From Streptococcus oralis Uo5 (lineage in GTDB: Bacteria; Bacillota; Bacilli; Lactobacillales; Streptococcaceae), in NCBI RefSeq assembly GCF_000253155.1, contig NC_015291.1, positions 467,001 through 531,000 on the forward strand: 64,000 nucleotides of DNA. The letters are read 5' to 3'. The translations under genes were made by a program, and so were the position numbers. Within the stretch, counting starts at the first letter, position 1; each line of letters begins with the position of its first letter. Positions 9,208 through 17,417 of this stretch are shown one piece after another. The notes below the pieces were generated by a model. It did not search any database. It saw only the letters and a list, made by a program, of their open reading frames with translations, and was not told where the DNA came from.

Positions 9208-9933
9208 ATGAAAAAACGTATGTTTTTCGCAAAGTTAGTTTTAGTAGGATTGATCATGATAGGATTGGCAGGATGTGGAGAAAATAAGAACAGTCGAGAA
9301 TGGATTGAGAACAAAGTATCTGAGGTTAGTCGTGTCTATCCAACCGAGAATCTGTTTGATTTGTTTAAGCAATTTCCGGAAGGGTTTGAGATTGAGCAGG
9401 TCTATTTTAAAAAGAAAAGTGATGGAATTGACAATTTTATCACAGAAATTAAGCTGAAAGGTGATGCAACATCGCATACAATAACAGGTACCCTTGCTAA
9501 AATTCCAGCGAAGGATGATGCACCAAAAAGCGAAGAGGAGTTAGTAAGTGTTCAATATGTAGACAATAAATTTATTTTTTCTGATGAAGAAACTGCTAAA
9601 AAAATGTGGAATTTTGATGGTTTTTTGTTTCAAAAGTTGACTTTAAATAAAACAGAATTTTCTAAGTTAAGATTAAAAGAGAAATCGTATAATAGCGTGA
9701 CAAATGGTTTTAGTATTTTATATTTTACAGAAAATGAAGTAGTTAATAATTATTTTCATAAAAATGATTCTGAAACATCTGTACTGGAGATTGGAAGTTC
9801 TCTACAAAATGAGGGTTATTACTACTACTCAATTTTACTAGATTACAATGATGGCTATTATTTTAGAGAAACGGTATCAAATGCGGAGGTATATAACGGC
9901 CAAGAGTGGAATTCCAACTTTAGATGCTTCTAA
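9208..9933 (+). CDS. Array lipoprotein 5, TilA-like immunity protein
   Basis: A 241-residue lipoprotein with lipobox GLAGC (Cys 23). The body carries the RETVSN tail class, but instead of stopping there the frame runs on for about 17 residues into toxin stub 3, read in a different frame. The added tail is thus a by-product of module decay. The ribosome site AAGGAGAG precedes the ATG. Of the set, this copy most resembles member 6, the one beside the intact toxin. Confidence 0.75.
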   Translation: MKKRMFFAKLVLVGLIMIGLAGCGENKNSREWIENKVSEVSRVYPTENLFDLFKQFPEGFEIEQVYFKKKSDGIDNFITEIKLKGDATSHTITGTLAKIPAKDDAPKSEEELVSVQYVDNKFIFSDEETAKKMWNFDGFLFQKLTLNKTEFSKLRLKEKSYNSVTNGFSILYFTENEVVNNYFHKNDSETSVLEIGSSLQNEGYYYYSILLDYNDGYYFRETVSNAEVYNGQEWNSNFRCF

Positions 9934-9955
9934 TCTGACTTACGAATTTGAATAA
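9905..9955 (+). pseudogene. Fossil toxin 5' stub 3
   Basis: The frame from 9905 reads SGIPTLDASNLTYEFE and ends in TAA at 9953-9955. It keeps 16 codons of the toxin N-terminus but has lost the start codon. It overlaps the 3' end of array lipoprotein 5 in another frame. After the stop comes the shared spacer with an extended -10 (TGGTATACT, 9979-9987) for the next module. Confidence 0.8.
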
Positions 9956-10041
9956 GATGCAAGGAATTGTTGCTTTTATGGTATACTATAAGTGAACTAC
10001 GGTTAGCTATTTTATTGAATATCATAAATAAGGAGAGGGTT

Positions 10042-10712
10042 ATGAAAAAAAGCTCGTTTTTCGCAATATTACTTTTAGGAGGATTGATAATGATAGGATT
10101 AACAGGATGTGGAGAAAATAAAAATAGTCGAGAATGGATTGAGAACAAAGTCTCTGAGGTCAGTCGTGTCTATCCAACTGAAAATCTGTTTGATTTGTTT
10201 AAGCAATTTCCGGAAGGGTTTGAGGTCTATCAAGTATACATGAATGATAAAGTTAGCATAAAAATATACTTAACCGGAAATAGTCAGTTCAAGACGATAA
10301 CTGGTAAATTAATTCGAAAAGATTTAAAGTTAGAAAAAAAGACAGACATTATAGATGTTAATTACATAGAACAGCAATTTATTTTTTCAGATGAAGAAAG
10401 AGCGAGGGAAATTTGGGAACTTAAAGGTTTTCTGTTTCAAGAATTAACGATTAATAAAAGTATTTTATCTGAGTTTAAATTAGAAAATAAGAGTTATAAC
10501 AGTGTAACTAATGGTTTTGACATATCTTATAGTGTGAATAATCCAATAATAAACAAATTTTTAAAAAGGATGGTCTTAAAAATGGCGTATTAGAATTTGG
10601 AAGCTCTTTGCAGAGTAATGATTATTACTATTATTCTGTAGTTGTTGATTACAAAGACGGTTATTATTTTAGAGAAACAGTGTCTAATGGAGAGTTGAAC
10701 AATGGTGAGTAG
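10042..10712 (+). pseudogene. Array lipoprotein 6, cognate immunity candidate, frameshifted
   Basis: The signal peptide and conserved N-terminal block are intact, and the frame reads to a stop at 10591-10593. Comparison with copy 5 shows that a one-base deletion in the T5A5 run near 10557-10568 shifts the frame. Restoring it gives the full RETVSN-class protein ending at TAG 10710-10712, overlapping the toxin ATG at 10702. It lies directly upstream of the only intact toxin, so it should be the cognate immunity gene. Either it is truncated by about 40 residues, it is phase variable, or the run is a sequencing error. Confidence 0.7.
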
Positions 10713-11964
10713 TGGTATTCCAACTTTAGATGCGGCGAATATGACGTATGAATTCGAGAATGTTAGAGTAAATAAATCTAATATAAGAGACAATGAGCAG
10801 CTACTTGAAGAAGTAAATAAACGAAAAGTTCTCCCCTCAAACCTCCAATATTTAGATGATTTTCATGATGATTCCGCTGGCACAAGTGGTACAGCCTTCC
10901 TAGATAAGGACAGTGGAGAGGTGATCATTGCCTATACGGGAACGAATCCTAATGCGGATATAGTCAAGGATGTCGCTACAGATGTCGGTAGTATAGCCAT
11001 GGCGCTCGGTTTTCATTATGATGAAGCTTTCAAATTTTATGAAAGGATTCGACAGAGATATGGGGATAATATTACTCTAACTGGACATTCTTTAGGAGGT
11101 AACATCGCTCAGAGGGTGGCCTTAGAGTATAACGCTCCCCGTACTGTGGTATATAACTCAGCGCCCCTCTATTTAGAAGGTCTTATCGAATCTAAAGATA
11201 AAATTATAGATTACCTAACTCCTTGGGATTCGGCAAGGGAGAAGATAATCAATAAACAAAAGACATTCACAGGTCAAGTGGTACGAATCCGGACTCAAGA
11301 TGACTTTCTTAACAATATCTCAAAGCCTTTTTTAGGTGTATACTTGGGAGAAGATTACCTGCTTGAAAATTCTGGTGGGCACAGTATTGATCCAGATATT
11401 ACGGGTGATAAAGATCAAATTAACCAAATCAAGGATATTTTGGAAAAACAGAGTCCAGAGAAGATGACTGGACTTGAAAAGAAGAACTATGAGACCCTGA
11501 AGAAACTACAAGGTGTCAAAAACGGACTTCTAAAGCAGTTGAATACTCAATTTTTATCAGATGGTAGTATAAGTAGCCATGAGATGTTTTTCTTGGATAG
11601 CATCCAAGCAACAGCTGTTGCGACAGCAATGACAGAGAGTGTCAGCAACGGACACAGCGAGATTGAGGCAGTGGCTAAAAAAGCAGTTGCGGATGCTGAA
11701 ACACTCTATGATAAAAGTAAGGAAGTTCCCTGGTTCGTCACAGAATTAACTTATGATGAGATAGAGGATGTCTATGCAGAAGCTGGGGTAACGTATGATA
11801 GTATTGTGGGGGAGACTCAGAGACATTTTGATAAAAAAGTAAGTAAATCAGCTGAGATTGTAAAAGCCTTTACGGATCTGGGAACGAATATTCAGAAGGG
11901 TATTGAACAAGCAGTTGAAGGAGATGAAAGCTTGGCAAGGGATATTAATCAATGGACAAACTAG
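10702..11964 (+). CDS. Reverse-domain T7SS lipase toxin, TslA-like
   Basis: A 420-residue protein without a signal peptide. Residues 1 to about 230 form an alpha/beta-hydrolase (class 3 lipase type) domain: an AYTGTN strand near residue 79, the nucleophile elbow GHSLGG with Ser130, a plausible acid around 202-203 and a candidate His227 in GGHSID. Residues about 240-420 are polar, Gln/Lys/Glu-rich and look helical. In S. aureus TslA has this order: an N-terminal phospholipase A and a C-terminal helical T7SS targeting domain that binds small partners. Here two small helical genes follow and immunity-like lipoproteins precede it. The gene start overlaps the immunity frame. The expected target is membrane phospholipid on the outer face of a rival cell. 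Catalysis and secretion are inferred. Confidence 0.8.
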   Translation: MVSSGIPTLDAANMTYEFENVRVNKSNIRDNEQLLEEVNKRKVLPSNLQYLDDFHDDSAGTSGTAFLDKDSGEVIIAYTGTNPNADIVKDVATDVGSIAMALGFHYDEAFKFYERIRQRYGDNITLTGHSLGGNIAQRVALEYNAPRTVVYNSAPLYLEGLIESKDKIIDYLTPWDSAREKIINKQKTFTGQVVRIRTQDDFLNNISKPFLGVYLGEDYLLENSGGHSIDPDITGDKDQINQIKDILEKQSPEKMTGLEKKNYETLKKLQGVKNGLLKQLNTQFLSDGSISSHEMFFLDSIQATAVATAMTESVSNGHSEIEAVAKKAVADAETLYDKSKEVPWFVTELTYDEIEDVYAEAGVTYDSIVGETQRHFDKKVSKSAEIVKAFTDLGTNIQKGIEQAVEGDESLARDINQWTN

Positions 11965-12368
11965 AAGAAATCCAAGTGAAAATAAAAAAGCAAGAAGAGG
12001 GACTTTGGTCTTTGGAGGATGACTATAGAACTGCTAAGAGGAAAATAGAAGAATCTTATGAAAATTTGGATGATAATCGTTCTCAGTTGACTAGACTATA
12101 TGAGGAGTTTGAGAACATCGCTTATGATTTTGGTAGACAGAATTCTGGAGATGATGGGGAACACCACCAATTTCTGATGTTATTGGAATCTTATGCAGTT
12201 GAGACCAGGAGTGAGTATTTTCGTCAATATGCTAAAATAGAAGCAAAAGATGAAGAGTTGCAGACTCAGTACCGAAAAGAGCGCTCTCGCTTAGAAAAAG
12301 AGTTAGAAGAGAGTTATAGTCGAAGAAGAAATCTATACGAGTTAGAAAGGGAGCAGAAAAAATGTTAG
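11952..12368 (+). CDS. Small coiled-coil T7SS partner, TlaA/Lap-like
   Basis: A 138-residue protein made almost wholly of charged helix (Glu, Lys, Arg, Leu heptads at about 1-55 and 85-135) with a short break near residue 65. It overlaps the toxin 3' end by 13 bases and in turn overlaps the next gene. In size and helix pattern it resembles the DUF3958-type LapX2 partners that precede LXG toxins, and the position matches the TlaA helpers of TslA. It probably binds the C-terminal helical domain of the toxin for T7SS export. Confidence 0.65.
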   Translation: MDKLEEIQVKIKKQEEGLWSLEDDYRTAKRKIEESYENLDDNRSQLTRLYEEFENIAYDFGRQNSGDDGEHHQFLMLLESYAVETRSEYFRQYAKIEAKDEELQTQYRKERSRLEKELEESYSRRRNLYELEREQKKC

Positions 12369-12676
12369 TGGATTTAGTCATAGATGCTTTGATTGGACCC
12401 ATGTCAGAATCAGCCAGACGAGAAATCAAAAAAACATTAGAAAGAGCAGCTATCAAAGCATTTTGTGCTCCTCCTATAAAATCAGGTAGAAAAGGTATTG
12501 TAGATAAGTACGATGAGGAGATAGGGGTTCTTGCTATGACAAATAAGACTGCTGTAACGACTTTAGCAGCTCAAATGGATAGCTCAATTAATGGGTTGGG
12601 ACAAAAAGCAATTAGCGAGACTATTAGTAAAAATAGTACATCTTTTGAAGATTTAACTCCGAAAAAGAAAAAATAG
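12362..12676 (+). CDS. Second small T7SS partner, TlaA/LapX1-like
   Basis: This 104-residue protein starts at an ATG overlapping the previous gene by 7 bases. It has a helical N-terminal half (residues 10-35), a loop, a second helix with Ala/Thr/Met (about 55-85), and a basic Lys-rich end. It has no signal peptide. Its C-terminal half resembles WXG100-like DUF3130 partners in length and composition, but similarity is weak by eye. Its place as the last gene of the toxin operon suggests an export partner. Confidence 0.55.
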   Translation: MLVDLVIDALIGPMSESARREIKKTLERAAIKAFCAPPIKSGRKGIVDKYDEEIGVLAMTNKTAVTTLAAQMDSSINGLGQKAISETISKNSTSFEDLTPKKKK

Positions 12677-12782
12677 TGCTTTAACTATGCTCTATTCCTT
12701 TCCAATTTTTCCAAATATTCCTCTTCAAAGACATCTGCGGATGACTTTTTGATAAGTTACTAGAAATGTAGAGGTACTTGAG

Positions 12783-13574
12783 ATGCGTCGAAAATTACAA
12801 AGAAAAGTGATAGAAGAAAAACCAAGCTATAGCCAAGAAGAAATTCAGTGGTTGCTTGAGCATTTAGGAGATGCCTCTCCAGAAATTCGAGACGAACTTG
12901 TTTTTACGAGTTTGGCTAGAGGGATTCAAGAAGAGTTGTTTTCCCTTGAGCAGTTTCAGTTTATCTCAGAAGAAGTCTCATCTGATGAAGGTCTATACAA
13001 AGAGATTGATAGTAGAGGGGTTTCAACTCTTAAACGTTCTTTTAGGGCGCTTATTTATGCAAATCTATTGTCTGCGGATGCCAACCAGAAATCGATTTTT
13101 TATCAGGGGTTGAAATCAGAAATTCGTAATATCCTTTTAAATCAAGGCTTGCACTATCTTTCAAAAGAAAAGGATACAACAGGTTTTTCAAGTCAGTATG
13201 GTTGGGTTCACGCTTTTGCGCATGGGGCTGACCTTTTGACTGAAGTCGTTTGTCATCCAGACTTTCTTAAAAATAGAGATCATGAAGTATTTGATGTACT
13301 TGACCAACTATTTAAAAGAATTACCATTCGTTTTACAAATGATGAGGATTGGCGGTTAGCGAGAGTACTTTATGAACCCATTTTGCAAGGGAAATTAGGG
13401 CAAGAACAAGTAGCTTCTTGGATAAAAACTATTGACTTTCCGATAGAAGACAGGGAAGATTTTTATAAATTTTCCAACTTCAGATCCTGTCTGTTGGAAG
13501 TCTATATCCAACTTGACCAGAAAAATAGTTTACAAGATGCCTTGAAAGAAGCCATTCAATCTTTTCAGTACTAA
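12783..13574 (+). CDS. DUF2785 family protein
   Basis: A 263-residue soluble protein with the signature GWVHAFAHGADLL at about residues 140-152 typical of DUF2785, a family of predicted all-helical proteins of unknown function. The helical pattern and length agree with the family. It has its own weak ribosome site (GAGGTACTTGAG) and is separated by about 100 bp from the toxin operon. No signal peptide or membrane segment. Confidence 0.75.
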   Translation: MRRKLQRKVIEEKPSYSQEEIQWLLEHLGDASPEIRDELVFTSLARGIQEELFSLEQFQFISEEVSSDEGLYKEIDSRGVSTLKRSFRALIYANLLSADANQKSIFYQGLKSEIRNILLNQGLHYLSKEKDTTGFSSQYGWVHAFAHGADLLTEVVCHPDFLKNRDHEVFDVLDQLFKRITIRFTNDEDWRLARVLYEPILQGKLGQEQVASWIKTIDFPIEDREDFYKFSNFRSCLLEVYIQLDQKNSLQDALKEAIQSFQY

Positions 13575-13624
13575 GGATAAGCGAGTCGTTTCATGTTTTT
13601 CAAATAACTTTCCAATCAATTTTC

Positions 13625-13653
13625 TTGAAACCCTTTCCTTCTTTTGATAGACT
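13625..13653 (+). promoter_or_regulatory. Promoter of the aquaporin gene
   Basis: TTGAAA (13625-13630) and TAGACT (13648-13653) are 17 bp apart, about 30 bp before the aquaporin start. Confidence 0.6.
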
Positions 13654-13683
13654 AATACATAGTTTGAAAAAAGGAGACTTATC

Positions 13684-14352
13684 ATGAAAAAATTTGTTGC
13701 TGAATTAATCGGTACATTTATGCTTGTGTTCATTGGAACAGGAGCTGTTGTTTTTGGAAATGGTCTTAATGGCCTTGGACACCTTGGAATTGCTTTTGCC
13801 TTTGGTTTGGCAATTGTGGTTGCAGCTTACTCAATCGGAACTGTTTCAGGTGCTCACTTGAACCCAGCAGTTTCGATCGCTATGTTTGTAAACAAACGTT
13901 TGTCATCTTCAGAACTTGTAAACTACATCCTTGGACAAGTAGTTGGAGCTTTCCTTGCGTCAGCTGCAGTATTCTTCCTCTTGTCTAACTCAGGCATGTC
14001 AACTGCTAGTCTTGGTGAAAATGCCTTGGCAAACGGTGTCACTGTCTTTGGTGGATTCTTGTTTGAAGTCATCGCAACTTTCTTGTTTGTCCTAGTTATC
14101 ATGACTGTAACATCAGAAAGCAAGGGAAATGGCGCGATTGCTGGTTTGGTAATCGGTTTGTCATTGACAGCCTTGATCCTTGTGGGATTGAACATTACTG
14201 GCCTTTCAGTAAACCCAGCTCGTAGTTTGGCTCCAGCTGTCTTGGTCGGTGGCGCAGCCCTTCTACAAGTATGGATTTTCATCCTTGCACCAATCGTTGG
14301 TGGCGTTCTTGCAGCACTTGTTGCGAAAAACTTTCTTGGAACAGAAGAATAA
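13684..14352 (+). CDS. MIP-family aquaporin / small-solute channel
   Basis: This 222-residue membrane channel has the six-helix MIP layout with two half-helix motifs: HLNPAVS near residue 60 and a second NPARS near residue 180. The short length and an Arg following the second NPA favour a water channel (AqpZ type) over a long GlpF. It would mediate passive water or small uncharged solute flow across the membrane. AAAGGAG precedes the ATG. It is monocistronic with its own promoter and terminator. Confidence 0.9.
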   Translation: MKKFVAELIGTFMLVFIGTGAVVFGNGLNGLGHLGIAFAFGLAIVVAAYSIGTVSGAHLNPAVSIAMFVNKRLSSSELVNYILGQVVGAFLASAAVFFLLSNSGMSTASLGENALANGVTVFGGFLFEVIATFLFVLVIMTVTSESKGNGAIAGLVIGLSLTALILVGLNITGLSVNPARSLAPAVLVGGAALLQVWIFILAPIVGGVLAALVAKNFLGTEE

Positions 14353-14367
14353 TTGAAATTCAAAAAG

Positions 14368-14400
14368 CCTTGCTCCTCAGTTTGAGGAGCAGGGTTTTTT
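14368..14400 (+). terminator. Terminator of the aquaporin gene
   Basis: GCTCCTCA and TGAGGAGC form the core stem, followed by T6. Confidence 0.9.
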
Positions 14401-14406
14401 CGTATG

Positions 14407-14565
14407 ATACTCTTCGAAAATCTCTTCAAACCACGTCAGCATCCATCTGCAACCTCAAAACACTGTTTTGAGCTGACTTCGTCAGTCTTATCTATAACCT
14501 CAAAGCAGTTCTTTGAGCAACCTGCGGCTAGCTTCCTAGTTTGCTCTTTGATTTTCATTGAGTAT
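14407..14565 (+). repeat. BOX element (A-B-C type)
   Basis: It starts ATACTCTTCGAAAATC, contains the boxA core CCACGTCAGC and a boxB-like middle with inverted repeats around AAAACACTGTTTT, and ends GATTTTCATTGAGTAT. The two ends are inverted repeats of each other. BOX elements are small non-autonomous repeats of pneumococcus and its relatives. This one fills the convergent gap and abuts the queF stop. Confidence 0.9.
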
Positions 14566-14569
14566 GATT

Positions 14570-15061
14570 TTAGCGGTTGTCAATTTTCTCTGGATAAAGG
14601 TCGTGTTGAAAGAGACGTTGTTCTGCCAAGCCTTCATACTTAGTTCCAGGTCTACCGTAGTTGTAGTAGGGGTCAATTGAAATGCCACCGCGCGGAGTGA
14701 ATTTTCCCCAGACTTCTAAATAGCGAGGGTCTAGCAAGTTGACCAAGTCTTTCCCGATAGTGTTGATACAGTTTTCGTGAAAATCCCCATGATTTCGGTA
14801 ACTAAAGAGGTAGAGTTTGAGGGATTTTGACTCGACGCAGAGCTTGTCAGGAATGTAGGAAATATAAATCGTCGCAAAGTCTGGTTGAGCCGTAATAGGA
14901 CAAAGAGAGGTAAATTCAGGACAGTTGAATTTGATGAAATAGTCATTTTCAACATGACGATTGTCAAAGGATTCGAGGACTTCTGGTTGATAGTCAAAAA
15001 TATAGTTGGTTTCTTTGTTGCCGAGGAGGCTAAGGTTTTTCATTTCTTCTTGTTGTGACAT
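14570..15061 (-). CDS. queF: NADPH-dependent 7-cyano-7-deazaguanine reductase
   Basis: QueF reduces preQ0 to preQ1, the last free-base step of queuosine biosynthesis. This 163-residue protein is the short type I form. The catalytic Cys is in TSLCPIT (Cys54) with the paired Asp61 just after. The HGDFHENC run and the C-terminal [15 protein letters not shown] stretch are family hallmarks. It is the last gene of queC-queD-queE-queF. Confidence 0.95.
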   Translation of the reverse strand: MSQQEEMKNLSLLGNKETNYIFDYQPEVLESFDNRHVENDYFIKFNCPEFTSLCPITAQPDFATIYISYIPDKLCVESKSLKLYLFSYRNHGDFHENCINTIGKDLVNLLDPRYLEVWGKFTPRGGISIDPYYNYGRPGTKYEGLAEQRLFQHDLYPEKIDNR

Positions 15062-15078
15062 GATTTTTTCTTTCTAAT

Positions 15079-15795
15079 TTAAACACCACGTTGGTTGTCG
15101 TAGAGGAGGGTATGAAGTTGAGGAAGGACGCGAACATTGCCCCAGCTATCGTCAGTAGCGACGCGTTCCCAGAGTTCTTTGAGGCGGTTTAGTTGGTCTT
15201 GAACAATATTACCTGTAGCCTTGGGCTCAGGATTTCCAGCCGATAAGAAGAGAACATCTGGTTGGTAGCGTTCTTGAATCCCTTTGGCAAAGGCCAAATC
15301 GGCATCGTCAAAGACAGGGATTTTAAAGGTGACCTTGTCTGGATCTAATTGGGAAACGATAAAGTCTAAAGTCTCGAAGTTGACTTCCATCTTGGATGAA
15401 GGAGGTTTGGGACTCAGAGTGACCTGATCGATATCTTTTAACCAATTTTGCCAGCGGGAGCCTTGGGTCTCAACGGCCAGAGTGACTCCACGTTCCTTGA
15501 GCTTGGTGACGAGTTGAGCCATGTTGGCTGCTAGGATAGCAGGATTTCCCCCAGACAGGGTGACGTAGTCGTAGCTTCCTAGCTTATCTAAGGCAGCAAT
15601 AACTTCATCAGCTGTCATACGAGTAGGTTTTTCAGAACCATCCCAAGTAAAGGCAGAGTCGCACCAGTCGCAGTGGTAGTCGCAACCAGCAGTGCGGACA
15701 AACATGGTTTTCTGCCCGATAGCACGACCTTCACCTTGAAAGGTTGGGCCAAAGATTTCCAGAACTGGTAGTTTGAGGACACGTTCCCTAGTCAT
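15079..15795 (-). CDS. queE: 7-carboxy-7-deazaguanine synthase (radical SAM)
   Basis: QueE converts 6-carboxytetrahydropterin to 7-carboxy-7-deazaguanine. The radical-SAM cluster ligands form CX3CX2C (Cys38, Cys42, Cys45), and a GGNPA run lies in the SAM-binding region. The 238-residue length fits. The start overlaps the end of queD by 8 bases, so the two are translationally coupled. Confidence 0.95.
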   Translation of the reverse strand: MTRERVLKLPVLEIFGPTFQGEGRAIGQKTMFVRTAGCDYHCDWCDSAFTWDGSEKPTRMTADEVIAALDKLGSYDYVTLSGGNPAILAANMAQLVTKLKERGVTLAVETQGSRWQNWLKDIDQVTLSPKPPSSKMEVNFETLDFIVSQLDPDKVTFKIPVFDDADLAFAKGIQERYQPDVLFLSAGNPEPKATGNIVQDQLNRLKELWERVATDDSWGNVRVLPQLHTLLYDNQRGV

Positions 15796-16231
15796 CTAAC
15801 CACTCCCGTATAAACTCCGCAAAGGCAGTCGGAGTCTCATAGAGGCGAACGTATTCCAAACGGAGACCGCGCTCGTCAGGCAACTCTTGACTCATGGTTT
15901 GGAAAATCCAGTAAACCATATTTTCAGCAGTCGTGTTCATATAAGGCAGAGTTTCATTGAGATAGCGATGATCCAAATGGGGCTCTAAGTAGTTCTTGTA
16001 GATGGCTTTGATATCTCCGAAATCGTAGGTCATGCCCCGTTCATCTAAAAATCCACTGACAGCAACTTGCAGATGATAAGTGTGGCCGTGCAGGGACTTG
16101 CATTTTCCCTCATAGTGAAAGAGGTGGTGGGCAGCATCAAAGGTAAATTCTTTTGATACCAAGGTTCTGTGAGGATTGTAGACGAGAGACTCCCCAGTTT
16201 CCTGTTTGATTTCTTTAGGTGCGAAAAACAT
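15788..16231 (-). CDS. queD: 6-carboxy-5,6,7,8-tetrahydropterin synthase
   Basis: QueD makes 6-carboxytetrahydropterin from dihydroneopterin triphosphate, the step before QueE. The protein is 147 residues from MFFAPKEI. Zinc ligands are visible in DAAHHL and HGHTYH, with the catalytic Cys in GKCKSLHGH. The start at 16231 is supported by AAAGGAG and by the TAATG junction, sharing one base with the queC stop; a longer upstream frame inside queC is not credible. Confidence 0.93.
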   Translation of the reverse strand: MFFAPKEIKQETGESLVYNPHRTLVSKEFTFDAAHHLFHYEGKCKSLHGHTYHLQVAVSGFLDERGMTYDFGDIKAIYKNYLEPHLDHRYLNETLPYMNTTAENMVYWIFQTMSQELPDERGLRLEYVRLYETPTAFAEFIREWLDD

Positions 16232-16884
16232 TAGCCCTCTCCTTTCTGTGAAAGATAAACATCTAAACCATGCTGACGTAGATGGCAGGCTGGACAATCT
16301 CCACAGCCACTTCCGATAATCCCATTGTAGCAGGTCAGGGTCTTTTCACGAACATAGTCAAAGGCACCGAGTTGGTCGGCTAATTCCCAAGTTTCAGCCT
16401 TGTCTAGCCACATGAGAGGTGTTTGGATAACAAAGTCGTAATCCATGGCAAGGTTGAGGGTGACATTGAGAGATTTGACAAAGACATCCCGGCAGTCAGG
16501 GTAGCCTGAGAAATCTGTCTCGCAAACACCTGTCACGATGTCTTTAATACCAAGTTGTTTGGCAAGAACTGCCGCAAAGGACAGAAAGAGGTGGTTGCGA
16601 CCGTCAACGAAAGTATTGGGAACCTCTCCCTCTTTTTGCTCGATTTCCATGTCAGAGGTTAGGGCATTTTCAGTGATTTGTCCCAGCAGAGACATATCTA
16701 AGATGTGATGACGAATGCCTTGTTCCTTAGCGATTTCTCTAGCAACTTGAATCTCGAGATGATGGCGTTGGCCGTAGGCAAAGGTGACGGCTTCGACTGT
16801 TTTATAGTGTTCTTTAGCCCAAAAGAGGCAGGTTGTGGAATCTTGACCGCCACTAAAGACGACCAAGGCTGATTGACGTTTCAT
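16231..16884 (-). CDS. queC: 7-cyano-7-deazaguanine (preQ0) synthase
   Basis: QueC is an ATP-dependent PP-loop enzyme that converts 7-carboxy-7-deazaguanine and ammonia into preQ0. SGGQDSTT at residues 10-17 is the PP-loop, and the Cys cluster in [10 protein letters not shown] near the C-terminus binds zinc. The protein is 217 residues from MKRQSAL. The start at 16884 follows GGAAGGAG. It is the first gene of the operon, preceded by a structured leader with a terminator and a preQ1-like aptamer. Confidence 0.95.
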   Translation of the reverse strand: MKRQSALVVFSGGQDSTTCLFWAKEHYKTVEAVTFAYGQRHHLEIQVAREIAKEQGIRHHILDMSLLGQITENALTSDMEIEQKEGEVPNTFVDGRNHLFLSFAAVLAKQLGIKDIVTGVCETDFSGYPDCRDVFVKSLNVTLNLAMDYDFVIQTPLMWLDKAETWELADQLGAFDYVREKTLTCYNGIIGSGCGDCPACHLRQHGLDVYLSQKGEG

Positions 16885-16921
16885 AGTACTCCTTCCAAAA
16901 TGGGAAATGTTCAGAGCACGC

Positions 16922-16950
16922 AAAAAGCTCCCTTGAGGGGAGCTAAAAAA
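16922..16950 (-). terminator. Attenuator-type terminator in the queC leader
   Basis: Read on the minus strand, AGCTCCC and GGGAGCT form a 7-bp stem with a five-base loop, followed by TTTTT. It lies about 40 nt before the queC start and downstream of the aptamer candidate, so it would cut off the whole que operon unless antiterminated. Confidence 0.7.
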
Positions 16951-16957
16951 TACCAAG

Positions 16958-16995
16958 TAGAGGTTTTTTTTAGCGATGGCATGTCCCAAACATCG
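16958..16995 (-). ncRNA. Candidate preQ1-I riboswitch
   Basis: On the minus strand CGATG (16991-16995) pairs with CATCG (16974-16978) around a 12-nt loop that begins TTTGGG and ends in C. An A-rich tail (CTAAAAAAAACCTC) follows. The class I preQ1 aptamer has a 5-bp P1, a 12-nt loop ending in the ligand-pairing C, and an A-rich tail whose end pairs with the loop. Here loop GGG can pair with tail CCT. Position before queCDEF fits. The loop sequence deviates from the strict consensus. Confidence 0.55.
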
Positions 16996-17050
16996 TAATA
17001 TTCTACATACAGTCTAGCATATTTTTTGAAAAATGGCAAAGGGCAAGAAA

Positions 17051-17080
17051 AAAAGAGACCAAATAAAGCACTTGGTCTCT
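17051..17080 (-). terminator. Terminator of trxA
   Basis: GAGACCAA and TTGGTCTC form an 8-bp stem. On the minus strand it is followed by a T7 run. Confidence 0.85.
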
Positions 17081-17087
17081 CGTGTGA

Positions 17088-17402
17088 TTAGCTCAATTCA
17101 GCAACGATAGCCTTGATTTGTTCTGCAGTGTGTACTCCAGCAACTTGTTTCACCACTTGGCCGTCTTTCTTGAAGAGAAGGGTTGGGATAGACATGATTC
17201 CAAAAGAACGAGCTGTGTTTGGATTTTCATCAACGTCCATTTTAACGATTTTCAAGACATCTTCTGAAAGTTCTTCAGACAATTTATCCAAGATTGGACC
17301 TTGCATACGACATGGACCACACCAAGTTGCCCAGAAGTCTACCAAGACCAAACCGTCTTTTGTTTCTTGTTCAAATGTTGCATCTGTAATTGCTTTTGCC
17401 AT
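17088..17402 (-). CDS. trxA: Thioredoxin
   Basis: This 104-residue cytoplasmic disulfide reductase has the canonical WCGPC active site (Cys28, Cys31) and the cis-proline loop MSIPT. It supplies electrons to ribonucleotide reductase, peroxidases and methionine sulfoxide reductases. AAAGGAGAAATACA precedes the ATG. It lies 15 bases after the DUF4649 gene and is probably co-transcribed with it. Confidence 0.95.
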   Translation of the reverse strand: MAKAITDATFEQETKDGLVLVDFWATWCGPCRMQGPILDKLSEELSEDVLKIVKMDVDENPNTARSFGIMSIPTLLFKKDGQVVKQVAGVHTAEQIKAIVAELS

Positions 17403-17417
17403 TGTATTTCTCCTTTT

